DNA of 48,618 bases from Candidatus Woesearchaeota archaeon (GTDB taxonomy: Archaea; Nanobdellota; Nanobdellia; Woesearchaeales; ARS49). Below are positions 1 to 7,034 of this stretch, piece after piece (the stretch's first letter is position 1; every line of letters begins with the position of its first letter). Position numbers and translations under genes: made by a program. The stretch spans positions 1 through 48,618 of the forward strand of contig JAHWHB010000048.1 in assembly GCA_019323575.1 (NCBI GenBank). Reading direction: 5' to 3'. Under the pieces are notes generated by a model that was given only the letters and a program-made list of their open reading frames with translations, did not search any database and had not been told where the DNA came from.

Positions 1-144
1 GGGAGTCACGCATCATCCTCCTCATGCAAGGTCCGTTTCTGTGATGGAGCCATCCATTACTGAATCTCAGATTTCTCCGAGTCGCCTTTTAATGGTGGGC
101 AGACTTTCCTCAGTTTCCCGGGAACCCCGTACCTACCCAACCCT
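1..144 (-). ncRNA. rnpB: RNase P RNA, 5' part (runs off the window), reduced specificity domain
   Basis: Catalytic RNA that trims tRNA 5' leaders. Read on the minus strand, positions 111-101 give GAGGAAAGTCT, the near-universal CR-I element of RNase P RNA, and 43-35 give CACAGAAAC, the ACAGAAA element. Between them GCC..CCATTA (100-90) pairs with TAATGG..GGC (about 58-48) as a P5/P7-like helix. This encloses a P8-like hairpin, CTCGGA and TCTGAG around a GAAA tetraloop (about 82-67). Only about 57 nt separate CR-I from ACAGAAA, so there is no room for P9-P12. A P3-like hairpin CGGG-GTT-CCCG lies near 129-119. The 3' part is beyond base 1. The 5' end near 144 is inferred from the TATA box. Confidence 0.8.
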
Positions 145-165
145 GAGAATAAGCAGTTTTGAGGG

Positions 166-174
166 TTTATAAAG
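166..174 (-). promoter_or_regulatory. TATA box for the RNase P RNA gene
   Basis: CTTTATAAA on the minus strand lies 22-30 bp before the inferred RNA 5' end near 144 (AGGGTTGGG), the usual archaeal TATA-to-start spacing. Confidence 0.6.
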
Positions 175-179
175 CTTTT

Positions 180-226
180 GAAATGTGAAAGCACATTTCA
201 AAGCCCAGCTGAAGCCTAGCTTCAGC
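180..226. repeat. two consecutive perfect hairpins between the methyltransferase gene and rnpB
   Basis: GAAATGTG-AAAG-CACATTTC (180-199) and GCTGAAGC-CTA-GCTTCAGC (208-226) are each perfect 8-bp inverted repeats. The second contains the stop codon of the methyltransferase gene (222-224). They could end or process the gyrA-methyltransferase transcript, or separate it from rnpB. There is no long T-tract directly after them on the minus strand, so a simple terminator is not certain. Confidence 0.6.
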
Positions 227-1316
227 ATGCTTTCGAGAATAAAATTATAGTCAACTCTTCAGCGCCCTGCATGACTTTGCGCTCAGAAACAACAGAGAAC
301 TTGAATTCTTGCGCTTTCTGTTTGACTAGGTCAACACCGCGCTTCATGACAAGACATATTTTGCCTGTTTTTTTGAGAATGAACTCTGCCTGGTAGAACA
401 ATTCGTGATAAACCTTCTCGATCTTATTAGGAGAAACACTCCTGCCAAGCTGAGGAGGCAACGTGATAATGAAATCAAGGAAGTTCTTGCCAAACTTGGC
501 ATCAAGCCACTTCAAATCAGTCCTGCTAAAATTAACAGACTTAACAACACCAGCAATCTTAGCATTCTTACGAGAAGCAGAAACATGCTTGAAATTATCA
601 TCCATAGCAATAATCGTGCCCTTGAAATCAGTCTCTTTGTCAACAAGTTCGTATTTTAATTTAGGAACAAAACCAAACTTTTCCTTGCAAAACTTATGCG
701 GAGAAGTATTAGTAGCAAACAAAGCAGCCTCAATCGGAATAATACCATGACGACAGAAAGGGTCAAGCAAAGAATTCTTAGATTCATAACCAGCAATGCG
801 CAGCAAAGCAGCAGCAATATTACCCTTCAAAGCATCAGTGCCAAGGAAAATACGATAATCCCTGCGGCCAAGATCAACACCAGAAAAATCAACACCAAAA
901 AAAACGTCAGAATTCTCAATAAGCAGGAAAAAAACAGTCTGAGGCCGCTTATGATCAACAACCACATTATAAATCTCAGAAAGCTTAGAATTAAGCAACT
1001 GCATAACATCAAAAGAGGTAAAATCATGACTGCCAAAACGCTCACACCTGACAACAGCAGTTTTATCAATCAAATTATCAAGATTTTTCAGAACAGACTC
1101 ATCAGGAACGCCAGAAAGTTTGAAAGTTGATAAAAGAAGAACAACCTTTGAAAAAGTACGGCCATGATAACACAAATCAACCAAATCCTGCTCAGACCTG
1201 CAAGAAAAAAATATTTTTCCAGGAGCAGTTTTAACGTTTGTTGCTGATATTAACTGCTTAATCTCAGAAGCACTAACATCCTCCAAGCCAACGTGAGTCA
1301 AAACAAGACCATTCAT
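222..1316 (-). CDS. THUMP-domain RNA methyltransferase-like protein with altered catalytic motif
   Basis: Resembles the Trm14/TrmG10 class of tRNA guanine-N2 methyltransferases. An N-terminal THUMP-type RNA-binding region (about 1-150) is followed by a Rossmann methyltransferase domain. The SAM-binding motif reads DPFCRHGIIPIEAA from about residue 184; the usual form is DPFCGSGT. The motif IV tetrapeptide that normally reads NPPY or DPPY is LPPQ here (about residue 286, in ITLPPQLGR), so the base-flipping and catalytic residue is missing. It may be a divergent enzyme or an RNA-binding pseudo-methyltransferase. The ATG overlaps the gyrA stop as ATGA, so the two are co-transcribed, and rnpB lies downstream, which is consistent with a tRNA-related role. 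Length (364 aa) is normal for the family. Confidence 0.8.
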   Translation of the reverse strand: MNGLVLTHVGLEDVSASEIKQLISATNVKTAPGKIFFSCRSEQDLVDLCYHGRTFSKVVLLLSTFKLSGVPDESVLKNLDNLIDKTAVVRCERFGSHDFTSFDVMQLLNSKLSEIYNVVVDHKRPQTVFFLLIENSDVFFGVDFSGVDLGRRDYRIFLGTDALKGNIAAALLRIAGYESKNSLLDPFCRHGIIPIEAALFATNTSPHKFCKEKFGFVPKLKYELVDKETDFKGTIIAMDDNFKHVSASRKNAKIAGVVKSVNFSRTDLKWLDAKFGKNFLDFIITLPPQLGRSVSPNKIEKVYHELFYQAEFILKKTGKICLVMKRGVDLVKQKAQEFKFSVVSERKVMQGAEELTIILFSKAC

Positions 1317-3751
1317 TCTTCAGGAGCAATCTTAGCAAGACTAATAACTTTATCATTCTCCTCAAGCTTCATAACACGAACGCCCTGAGTGTTACGTCCA
1401 ATAACACTAATGCCCTTCACAGGAGTACGAATAAGAATACCAGACTGAGAAATAAGCATAAGCTCATCCTCTTCAGTAACAGAGGCAATGCCAACAACAC
1501 AGCCATTCTTATCAGTAATCTTAATGTTAATAACACCAACGCCACCGCGACTAATCAACCTGTAATCAGAAATCAAAGTACGCTTGCCAAAACCCTTCTC
1601 GGTAACAGTAACCAAAGTAAGCTTGTCATCAGCAATAGTGGCACCCACAACAGAATCATCACGCAAACGAATACCAATCACGCCAGCAGCAGTCCTGCCC
1701 ATAGCACGAACATCACCCTCATTAAACTTAACAGCCATACCATTCTTAGAAGCGATAATAATCTGCTGATTGCCGTCAGTCAACATAACAGACTTAAGCT
1801 CATCATTCTCAGCCAAATTAATAGCAATAATACCGCCCTTTCTAGGATTGCTGAACTCAGCAAGAGAGGTCTTCTTAACAGTACCATCACCAGTAACCAT
1901 AAACAAGAACTTATTCTCCTCAAACTGCTTAACAGGAATGAAAGCAGTAACTTTTTCTTTGTCGCCAAGCTGCAACAGATTAACAATAGCAGTGCCTTTT
2001 GCATAACGACCTGCTTCTGGAATCTGGTAAACCTTAATCCAGTGCACCTTTCCAAGATTCGTAAAGAACAAAATGTAATCATGAGTGTTAGCAACAAACA
2101 AATTCTCAACAAAATCTTCTTCCTTAGCCTCGGCAGCAATAATACCCTTGCCGCCACGACGCTGCTGCTTGTAAGTATCAACAGGCAAACGCTTAACGTA
2201 ACCAGCATGAGTAATAGTAATAACATCATCCTCAGGCTTAATCAAAGCCTCCTCCTCAATAACCTCAGCCTCAGCCGCCAAAACCTGAGAGCGGCGATCA
2301 TCACCATACTTCTCCTTAAGCTCAAGAAGCTCAGCCTTGATAATACCCAAAATCTTCTGCTCAGAAGCAAGAATATCCTTCAAGTCCTTAATCAACTTCA
2401 ACAAGTCAGCATGCTCAGAACGAATCTTGCCCTGCTCCAAACCAGTCAAGCGGCGCAAAGTCATATCAAGAATAGCCTGAGCCTGCTTATCAGACAACTT
2501 GTAATCAGCAATCAAAGCAGCTTTAGCCTCATCAGCAGACTTAGACTGCTTGATAAGCTGAACAACAGCATCAATATGGTCAAGAGCAATAATCAAACCC
2601 TCAAGCAAATGCGCCTTGTCCTCAGCCTGCCTCAAATCAAACTCAGTACGCTTGCGAACAACAGAGCGGCGATAATCAATAAAGTTCTGGATAATGTCCT
2701 TCAAAGAAAGCAGTTTAGGCTGGTTATCAACAAGAGCAAGCAGGTTAATACCAAAAGTCTCCTGCAACCTGCTATGAGCAAACAACTGGTTAAGAACAAC
2801 ATCAGAATTTGCTCCTGATTTCAAATCAATAACAATACGCATACCTTCCCTGTCAGACTCATCACGCAAATCAGAAATGCCCTGAACCTTCTTATCACGA
2901 ACAAGATTAGCAATAGCCAAGATAAGCTCGGCCTTGTTAACCATGTAAGGAATCTCAGAAACAATAATCCTAGTCCTGTTCTTTGCCTCCTCAATACTAG
3001 TTTTGGCACGAACAACAATCTTGCCACGACCAGTCTTGTAAGCCTGCTTAAGACCAGAAACACCCATGATGATGCCGCCAGTAGGAAAATCAGGAGCCCT
3101 AACAGTCTGCATCAAATCCAAAACATCAATCTCGGGATTATCAATCGTCTGAATAATACCATCACAAACCTCAGTCATGTTGTGAGGAGGAATATTAGTA
3201 GCCATACCAACAGCAATGCCAGAACTGCCATTAATCAACAGATTAGGAACCTTAGAAGGAAGTACAGAAGGCTCCTCCAAAGAACCATCAAAATTAGGGA
3301 CAAAATCAACAGTCTCCTTTTCAATGTCCTGCAAAATTTCCTCAGACAGCTTGTTCAATCTAGCCTCAGTATAACGCATCGCTGCAGCATTATCACCATC
3401 AATACTGCCGAAATTACCCTGACCCTGAATCAAAGGATAACGCATTGAGAAATCCTGAGCAAGACGAACCATAGCATCATAAACAGCCATATCACCATGA
3501 GGGTGATACTTACCAAGCACTTCACCAACAATCCTTGCAGACTTCTTGAAAGGCTTATTATGCAACATACCCATATCATACATCGCATAAAGAACACGCC
3601 TGTGAACAGGCTTTAAGCCGTCGCGAACATCAGGCAGAGCCCTGCCAACAATAACAGACATAGAATAATCTAAGTAAGAAGCCTTCATCTCCTGCTCGAT
3701 AACACGAGGGATAATCTTCTCTACTTTAGGTGCTTGTTTTTCGTCTTCCAT
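1313..3751 (-). CDS. gyrA: DNA gyrase subunit A
   Basis: Breakage-reunion subunit of a bacterial-type topoisomerase II that introduces negative supercoils with GyrB and ATP. The N-terminal core carries the conserved segment around SYLDYSMSVIVGRALPD and the catalytic tyrosine at about residue 127 in AAMRYTEARL. The C-terminal half is the beta-pinwheel with an intact GyrA-box QRRGGKG at about residue 528, the signature separating true gyrase from topoisomerase IV. The length (812 aa) is normal. Archaeal gyrases are considered ancient acquisitions from bacteria; codon use here matches neighbouring minus-strand genes. gyrB is not in the window. The downstream methyltransferase overlaps its stop. 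A TATA box lies at 3791-3799 with a conserved near-palindrome near the expected transcript start. Confidence 0.97.
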   Translation of the reverse strand: MEDEKQAPKVEKIIPRVIEQEMKASYLDYSMSVIVGRALPDVRDGLKPVHRRVLYAMYDMGMLHNKPFKKSARIVGEVLGKYHPHGDMAVYDAMVRLAQDFSMRYPLIQGQGNFGSIDGDNAAAMRYTEARLNKLSEEILQDIEKETVDFVPNFDGSLEEPSVLPSKVPNLLINGSSGIAVGMATNIPPHNMTEVCDGIIQTIDNPEIDVLDLMQTVRAPDFPTGGIIMGVSGLKQAYKTGRGKIVVRAKTSIEEAKNRTRIIVSEIPYMVNKAELILAIANLVRDKKVQGISDLRDESDREGMRIVIDLKSGANSDVVLNQLFAHSRLQETFGINLLALVDNQPKLLSLKDIIQNFIDYRRSVVRKRTEFDLRQAEDKAHLLEGLIIALDHIDAVVQLIKQSKSADEAKAALIADYKLSDKQAQAILDMTLRRLTGLEQGKIRSEHADLLKLIKDLKDILASEQKILGIIKAELLELKEKYGDDRRSQVLAAEAEVIEEEALIKPEDDVITITHAGYVKRLPVDTYKQQRRGGKGIIAAEAKEEDFVENLFVANTHDYILFFTNLGKVHWIKVYQIPEAGRYAKGTAIVNLLQLGDKEKVTAFIPVKQFEENKFLFMVTGDGTVKKTSLAEFSNPRKGGIIAINLAENDELKSVMLTDGNQQIIIASKNGMAVKFNEGDVRAMGRTAAGVIGIRLRDDSVVGATIADDKLTLVTVTEKGFGKRTLISDYRLISRGGVGVINIKITDKNGCVVGIASVTEEDELMLISQSGILIRTPVKGISVIGRNTQGVRVMKLEENDKVISLAKIAPEE

Positions 3752-3762
3752 AAAGAAACGTT

Positions 3763-3823
3763 TCTCGACGATAAAACATAAGATTATAGGGTTTATAAAA
3801 GTGATTATTTTCTATATAGAAAA
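3763..3823 (-). promoter_or_regulatory. gyrA promoter with two palindromic elements
   Basis: The TATA box TTTTATAAAC (3791-3800 on the plus strand, read on minus) predicts a start near 3770 and an ORF start at 3751. The element TCTCGACGATA on the plus strand (3763-3773) overlaps that start. It matches 10 of 11 bases of TATCGACGATA, found exactly upstream of tbp and mcm. Just upstream of the TATA box, TTTTCTATATAGAAAA (3808-3823) is a perfect 16-bp palindrome, plausibly a repressor or activator site. Confidence 0.5.
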
Positions 3824-3826
3824 ATA

Positions 3827-3973
3827 CTATGGATTTTGCTTTAAAACGGCTGTTTTAATCTTGAAATTTCTGCCACAATAGACACAAAGCTTAGAACGGT
3901 CCGCAAGCAAGACATTCCTAGTCTCATACAACATCTGATTACCACAATGACGGCACTTCAACAAGAACTTCAT
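3827..3973 (-). CDS. 48-residue zinc-ribbon protein downstream of scpB
   Basis: A 48-codon frame beginning MKFLLKCRHCGNQM and ending TAG at 3827. It carries two CxxC knuckles (CRHC at residues 7-10 and CVYC at about 31-34) about 20 residues apart, the spacing of a minimal zinc ribbon. The ATG overlaps the scpB TGA (ATGA at 3970-3973), so it is translationally coupled to scpB. Function unknown. Its position suggests a nucleic-acid or protein-binding partner of the ScpB protein, but this is inference from context. The gene is short, but the coupling and paired cysteines make it credible. Confidence 0.75.
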   Translation of the reverse strand: MKFLLKCRHCGNQMLYETRNVLLADRSKLCVYCGRNFKIKTAVLKQNP

Positions 3974-5154
3974 TCCTCTTTCTCACCAGACAACAATTTC
4001 TTAATCTTATCCTCAATCTTAGCCTCAACCTCAGGAGGAACCCCCTCAGGAAACAAACCCTTGCCAGCAAACTCCTTAGGCTTCATAGCCGCAGTCTTCT
4101 CAGCAGCCTCCTTAGCAATCTTCTGCTCATAAGACAACTCTTCAGGCTCTGCAGGCGTTTCTTTGACTTCTGTCTCTACGGGCTTTTCTTCTTCAGGAGC
4201 TTCAGGCTCTTTTTCTGCTTTCTTCTTACCCCTCTTTTTCTTCTTAGGCTTTTCTTCAGCTGGCTTCTCTTCTTCAACTTCAGGCTTTTCTTCAGGTTTT
4301 TCTTCAACTTCCAGCTCTTCAGGCTTTTCTTCTTCAGGAGCTTCAGATTCTGCAGGCTCTTCAGGTTTCTCTTCAGGCTTTTCTTTTTTCTCGTGCTTCT
4401 TCTTATGCTTCACATGCTTTTTGTGAACCTTCTTCTCACCTTCAACATCATAAACCTCAAGATTGCCAAAATTCTCCATAAAAAGCTCAACACCAGTAGG
4501 CAGCATCTCCTTAACAGGCTCAAGAGCAGGATAAGTCTCAAGAGGCTCCTTAGAACTGCCCAAGACAATCTGGGGCTTTTCCAAACGCTCCTCAGTCTGC
4601 CTTCTCTGCTCAACCTCAATACTCTCTATCTCAACCTCCTTAGCCTCAATAGCCTTCTCAATCTCAACAGCACTGCCAAACTTGTTCTTAAGCTTAGAAG
4701 GATCAATATCAAAATACTCAAAAAACTTAGGAGTAAGCTTAATCAACTTAGTCCTGCCAGACTTCTCACGCGTAATAAAACCAGACTCCTCCAAAAGAGA
4801 AAGATGCTCATACGCCTTATTAGTACGAATCTTGATAACCTTAGACTGCAAAACAGGAGCCTTATACGCAACAACAGCCAAAGTCTCAAGCTGACCCTTA
4901 GGAAGCTCAGTCTTAGTAACAACCTTCTTGATAACAGGAACATACTTCTCACGAACAGTCAACTTCCACGCAGAACCATCCTGAACAAGCATAGTAGGAC
5001 TATTAGCAGAATCAAGCAAAGCCTTCCACTCAGACAGAGCAGCAAGAACCTCCTCCTCAGAACGCTTACACAAACCAGCAAGCTCTGAGAGCTCAAGCTT
5101 TCTGCCTGCAGCAAACAAAATGGCCTCAACAGTACGCTTCAGTTCCTCATCCAT
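3970..5154 (-). CDS. scpB: ScpB-like chromosome segregation/condensation protein with long charged tail
   Basis: ScpB proteins are paired winged-helix subunits that bind the kleisin ScpA in SMC condensin complexes. The N-terminal 170 residues match the fold (VEAILFAAGRKLELSELAGL, then LAVVAYKAPVLQSKVIKIR and LLEESGFITREKSGRTKLI). A tail of more than 150 residues is dominated by Glu, Pro and Lys repeats (EEKPEE, EEKPAEEKPKKKKRGKKK) and is probably disordered. Bacterial ScpB is about 180-200 residues, so the tail doubles it. ATG at 5154 is preferred; an in-frame TTG at 5163 would add three residues. It overlaps the preceding gene by 8 bp. No SMC or ScpA gene is recognisable in the window, unless the preceding winged-helix gene plays the kleisin role. 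Confidence 0.85.
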   Translation of the reverse strand: MDEELKRTVEAILFAAGRKLELSELAGLCKRSEEEVLAALSEWKALLDSANSPTMLVQDGSAWKLTVREKYVPVIKKVVTKTELPKGQLETLAVVAYKAPVLQSKVIKIRTNKAYEHLSLLEESGFITREKSGRTKLIKLTPKFFEYFDIDPSKLKNKFGSAVEIEKAIEAKEVEIESIEVEQRRQTEERLEKPQIVLGSSKEPLETYPALEPVKEMLPTGVELFMENFGNLEVYDVEGEKKVHKKHVKHKKKHEKKEKPEEKPEEPAESEAPEEEKPEELEVEEKPEEKPEVEEEKPAEEKPKKKKRGKKKAEKEPEAPEEEKPVETEVKETPAEPEELSYEQKIAKEAAEKTAAMKPKEFAGKGLFPEGVPPEVEAKIEDKIKKLLSGEKEE

Positions 5155-5707
5155 TTGCGACAAAAAGATTGCCCTCTTTTTTAATTACACCTTTTGAAAT
5201 CAAAGTATCAACAAAACTCTGCAGCGCATCAGGCTTCATACCAATCATGTTGGAGAGATCATCCATTGATTTAGGCTTCTCACAAGCAAGCTTGATGAAA
5301 TTATGCAGAATATTAATCGCATTCTTATCCAAAACCTGCTTCTGAGCCTGCAAACCCTTCAACATCATATCAGTCTGGTGCAGGCGTCCCTGCAAATCAT
5401 TAAGAAAATCCTCAAACTTAGCCATATCAAGCTCCATTTTCTCAGGAGACATAATCTCGACAGTGCTGGGCATGCTGTCAAAACAGAAATTAAGAAGCTC
5501 ATGAGCATCCTTAAAAGAAATCTGAAGCTCAACAAACTGAGAAAACAGCTTGTCAGAAGGAACCGGCTCAGCATACTTCTCAATCTGAACATCAAGACCC
5601 TCCTGCTTGATCTTCTCAACGTGCTCCTCAAGCTTTTTAGCGATAAACTCCTTAGGACCGCCAAGTATCTCAATAATACACCTTGCCACTATGTTTTGTT
5701 GCTCCAT
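5147..5707 (-). CDS. conserved protein with coiled coil and C-terminal winged helix, upstream of scpB
   Basis: 186 residues: an alpha/beta-looking N-terminal region (about 1-80, GGPKEFIAKKLEEHVEKIK), a helical segment around 85-125, and a C-terminal winged-helix-like part (about 130-186, SMDDLSNMIGMKPDALQSFVDTLISKGVIKKEGN). The start at 5707 is chosen because the TATA box at 5731-5739 lies about 28 bp upstream, which predicts a leaderless mRNA; an ATG four codons earlier lies upstream of that start. The stop overlaps scpB, so it belongs to the same operon. I do not recognise the family. A kleisin-like or ScpB-partner role is only a contextual guess. Confidence 0.75.
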   Translation of the reverse strand: MEQQNIVARCIIEILGGPKEFIAKKLEEHVEKIKQEGLDVQIEKYAEPVPSDKLFSQFVELQISFKDAHELLNFCFDSMPSTVEIMSPEKMELDMAKFEDFLNDLQGRLHQTDMMLKGLQAQKQVLDKNAINILHNFIKLACEKPKSMDDLSNMIGMKPDALQSFVDTLISKGVIKKEGNLFVANG

Positions 5708-5730
5708 ACCAGCGACCAAAAGCCAGCCAA

Positions 5731-5739
5731 TTATAAAGC
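5731..5739 (-). promoter_or_regulatory. TATA box of the scpB operon
   Basis: GCTTTATAA on the minus strand, about 28 bp before the ATG at 5707. It sets the start of the first gene as leaderless. Confidence 0.6.
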
Positions 5740-5831
5740 TTTTCCCTCAGAAAAAAGGCGATATTTGTTATTTGAGAATAGTTACAAAAGCTTTTAAGAG
5801 TGAATAAAAAAGGAAAAAACGGGGTGATATG

Positions 5832-6287
5832 ATGGCAATATTCGGCTTTCTAAAGAAAAAACAGGAAGAACTACCAATGCCCCCGCCGCCACCAATGCCG
5901 GCAGCACCAGAAATACAAGGGGACATAGAAGAGATAAGACCAACAGAAATAGGACCAGAGCCAGAAATACCAGAACTCCCACCAGCACTTCCCGCTCCTG
6001 AAATTTACAAAAAACCAGCAGAACCTGCATGGGAAAAAGAGGAAGAAAAAATAGAAGTAAGACCTCCATTAAAACCGACATTCGTAGCAATAGAAGACTA
6101 CAAAAGAATCATCAACGACACAAACACAATAAGAGCAAAGCTCATGGAAGCAGAAAACTTCGTAAGAAAACTAGGAGATTTGAAAAACGAAGAAGAAAGA
6201 GCGTTTGAAAAATGGAGAACACAGCTAGAAGACGTAGAGAAAAAACTAGGCTACGTAGACCAGCTAATAGCAAAAGCAGAAAGGTGA
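5832..6287 (+). CDS. proline-rich plus coiled-coil protein, first of a three-gene cluster
   Basis: 151 residues from ATG 5832. An ATG directly before it at 5829 is closer to the Shine-Dalgarno GGGGTGAT (5821-5828) and less likely. After MAIFGFLKKKQ comes a low-complexity Pro/Glu region (about 15-80, PMPPPPPMPAAPE) and a C-terminal helical domain (about 83-151) starting TFVAIEDYKRI. This domain is clearly duplicated in the next gene (FVKIDEYKDI). No catalytic or membrane motif is seen. It probably acts as a cytoplasmic coiled-coil scaffold, with the proline-rich stretch as linker. A weak TATA box CTTTTAAGA lies at about 5791-5799. Function unknown. Confidence 0.75.
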   Translation: MAIFGFLKKKQEELPMPPPPPMPAAPEIQGDIEEIRPTEIGPEPEIPELPPALPAPEIYKKPAEPAWEKEEEKIEVRPPLKPTFVAIEDYKRIINDTNTIRAKLMEAENFVRKLGDLKNEEERAFEKWRTQLEDVEKKLGYVDQLIAKAER

Positions 6288-6292
6288 TTAAT

Positions 6293-6520
6293 ATGGATGA
6301 TAGAGCACCAGTATTCGTAAAAATAGATGAGTACAAAGACATAGCAGACATAATGACACTAATGCGAGAAAAACTACAACAAGCAAAATTCCTGCTTGAC
6401 AAAATAGCAGAACTCAAAGCACAAGAAGACTCAGAACTAGCAACCTGGGTCAAAGAACTAGAAGACGTAGAAACAAGAGTGACAAACATAGACAGAGCAC
6501 TCTCACAACCAAGCCTATAA
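6293..6520 (+). CDS. small coiled-coil protein, paralogue of the preceding gene's C-terminal domain
   Basis: 75 residues starting MDDRAPVFVKIDEYKDI. The ATG at 6293 is selected by a Shine-Dalgarno GGTGAT at 6283-6288, which also contains the preceding stop codon. The whole protein aligns with the last 70 residues of the preceding one: FVxI(E/D)(D/E)YKxI, RxKLxxA, LEDVExxxxxxDxx. This indicates a tandem duplication in which this copy lacks the proline-rich N-terminus. Predicted to be almost entirely helical. The next gene starts one base inside its stop codon. Function unknown. Confidence 0.75.
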   Translation: MDDRAPVFVKIDEYKDIADIMTLMREKLQQAKFLLDKIAELKAQEDSELATWVKELEDVETRVTNIDRALSQPSL

Positions 6521-6876
6521 TGGAAGAAGAACTATTCTTTGTCGGAATACGGGACCCAGTAGAAATAAGGAAAGAACTACTGACAAGCTCAAAAAACTTA
6601 ATCGACAGTTTGAAAAGATACGAACAATACAAAGACATCAAAGAAGAAAAACTGCAAAGAATAACAGAACTAAAAAGAATATTCGACGAGATAATGGTGC
6701 TTAACAAAAAACTAAGAAACCACATGCCAAAAACACCACTAAGAGCACCAAGCACAAAAACAGAAAAGACAACAAAAGCTTCTAAATCAAAACCAACAAA
6801 GTTCGGCAAAACAAAAATAGACGTTCTAGAACAAGAACTCGCCAAAATAGAAGAAAGACTAGGCGGGTTAGAATAA
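6520..6876 (+). CDS. coiled-coil protein, third gene of the cluster
   Basis: 118 residues: an N-terminal short segment MEEELFFVGIRDP, a long helix (about 14-68, rich in K, E, L and I), a basic Lys/Thr/Ser/Pro linker (about 69-98), and a second short helix at the C-terminus (VLEQELAKIEERLGGLE). The ATG shares its A with the preceding TAA stop, so it is translationally coupled. No homology to named families is recognised. Together with the two preceding genes it may form one complex. Confidence 0.75.
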   Translation: MEEELFFVGIRDPVEIRKELLTSSKNLIDSLKRYEQYKDIKEEKLQRITELKRIFDEIMVLNKKLRNHMPKTPLRAPSTKTEKTTKASKSKPTKFGKTKIDVLEQELAKIEERLGGLE

Positions 6877-6882
6877 AACTAA

Positions 6883-6996
6883 TGCGGGGGGCAGGATTCG
6901 AACCTGCGAAGGCACTAAGCCAATAGCTATCACCGCAATCAGCTGCGGCAAGTTTGCGCTTGAGGCTATCCCCTTTGGCCACTCGGGAACCCCCGC
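6883..6996 (-). tRNA. tRNA-Leu(CAA) with a 30-nt anticodon-loop intron
   Basis: Class II tRNA. The acceptor GCGGGGG (6996-6990) pairs with CCCCCGC (6890-6884), and the discriminator A (6883) fits Leu rather than Ser. The T-arm is GCAGG-TTCGAAT-CCTGC (6907-6891). The D-stem is CCC/GGG, and the anticodon stem ATAGC (6969-6965) pairs with GCTAT (6927-6923). The variable arm has a GGC/GCC stem. The loop reads C-T-CAA-G, with the anticodon at 6962-6960. An intron (6958-6929) follows position 37 and contains the hairpin CCGCA/TGCGG. The stretch CTTG in the intron can pair with CAAG around the anticodon, as in archaeal bulge-helix-bulge precursors. CCA is not encoded. Mature length is 84 nt. Confidence 0.9.
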
Positions 6997-7021
6997 GTAG
7001 AGAGAACAAGATTTCTGCTCT

Positions 7022-7034
7022 TTTTTAAATCTTA
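7022..7034 (-). promoter_or_regulatory. TATA-like box for tRNA-Leu
   Basis: GATTTAAAAAAG on the minus strand, centred about 30 bp before the tRNA 5' end. Confidence 0.45.

Noticed and set aside
2042..2818. long plus-strand open frame antisense to gyrA
   Set aside because: Basic, low-complexity translation with no motif, lying fully opposite a well-conserved gene; the strand composition bias creates such frames.
1313..3751. bacterial contamination suggested by gyrA and scpB
   Set aside because: Codon use and promoters match the archaeal neighbours, genes are overlapped with archaeal ones, and archaeal gyrases are well known.
6883..6996. tRNA-Ser assignment based on the long variable arm
   Set aside because: The discriminator base is A and the anticodon reads CAA once the anticodon stem ATAGC/GCTAT is paired, giving leucine.
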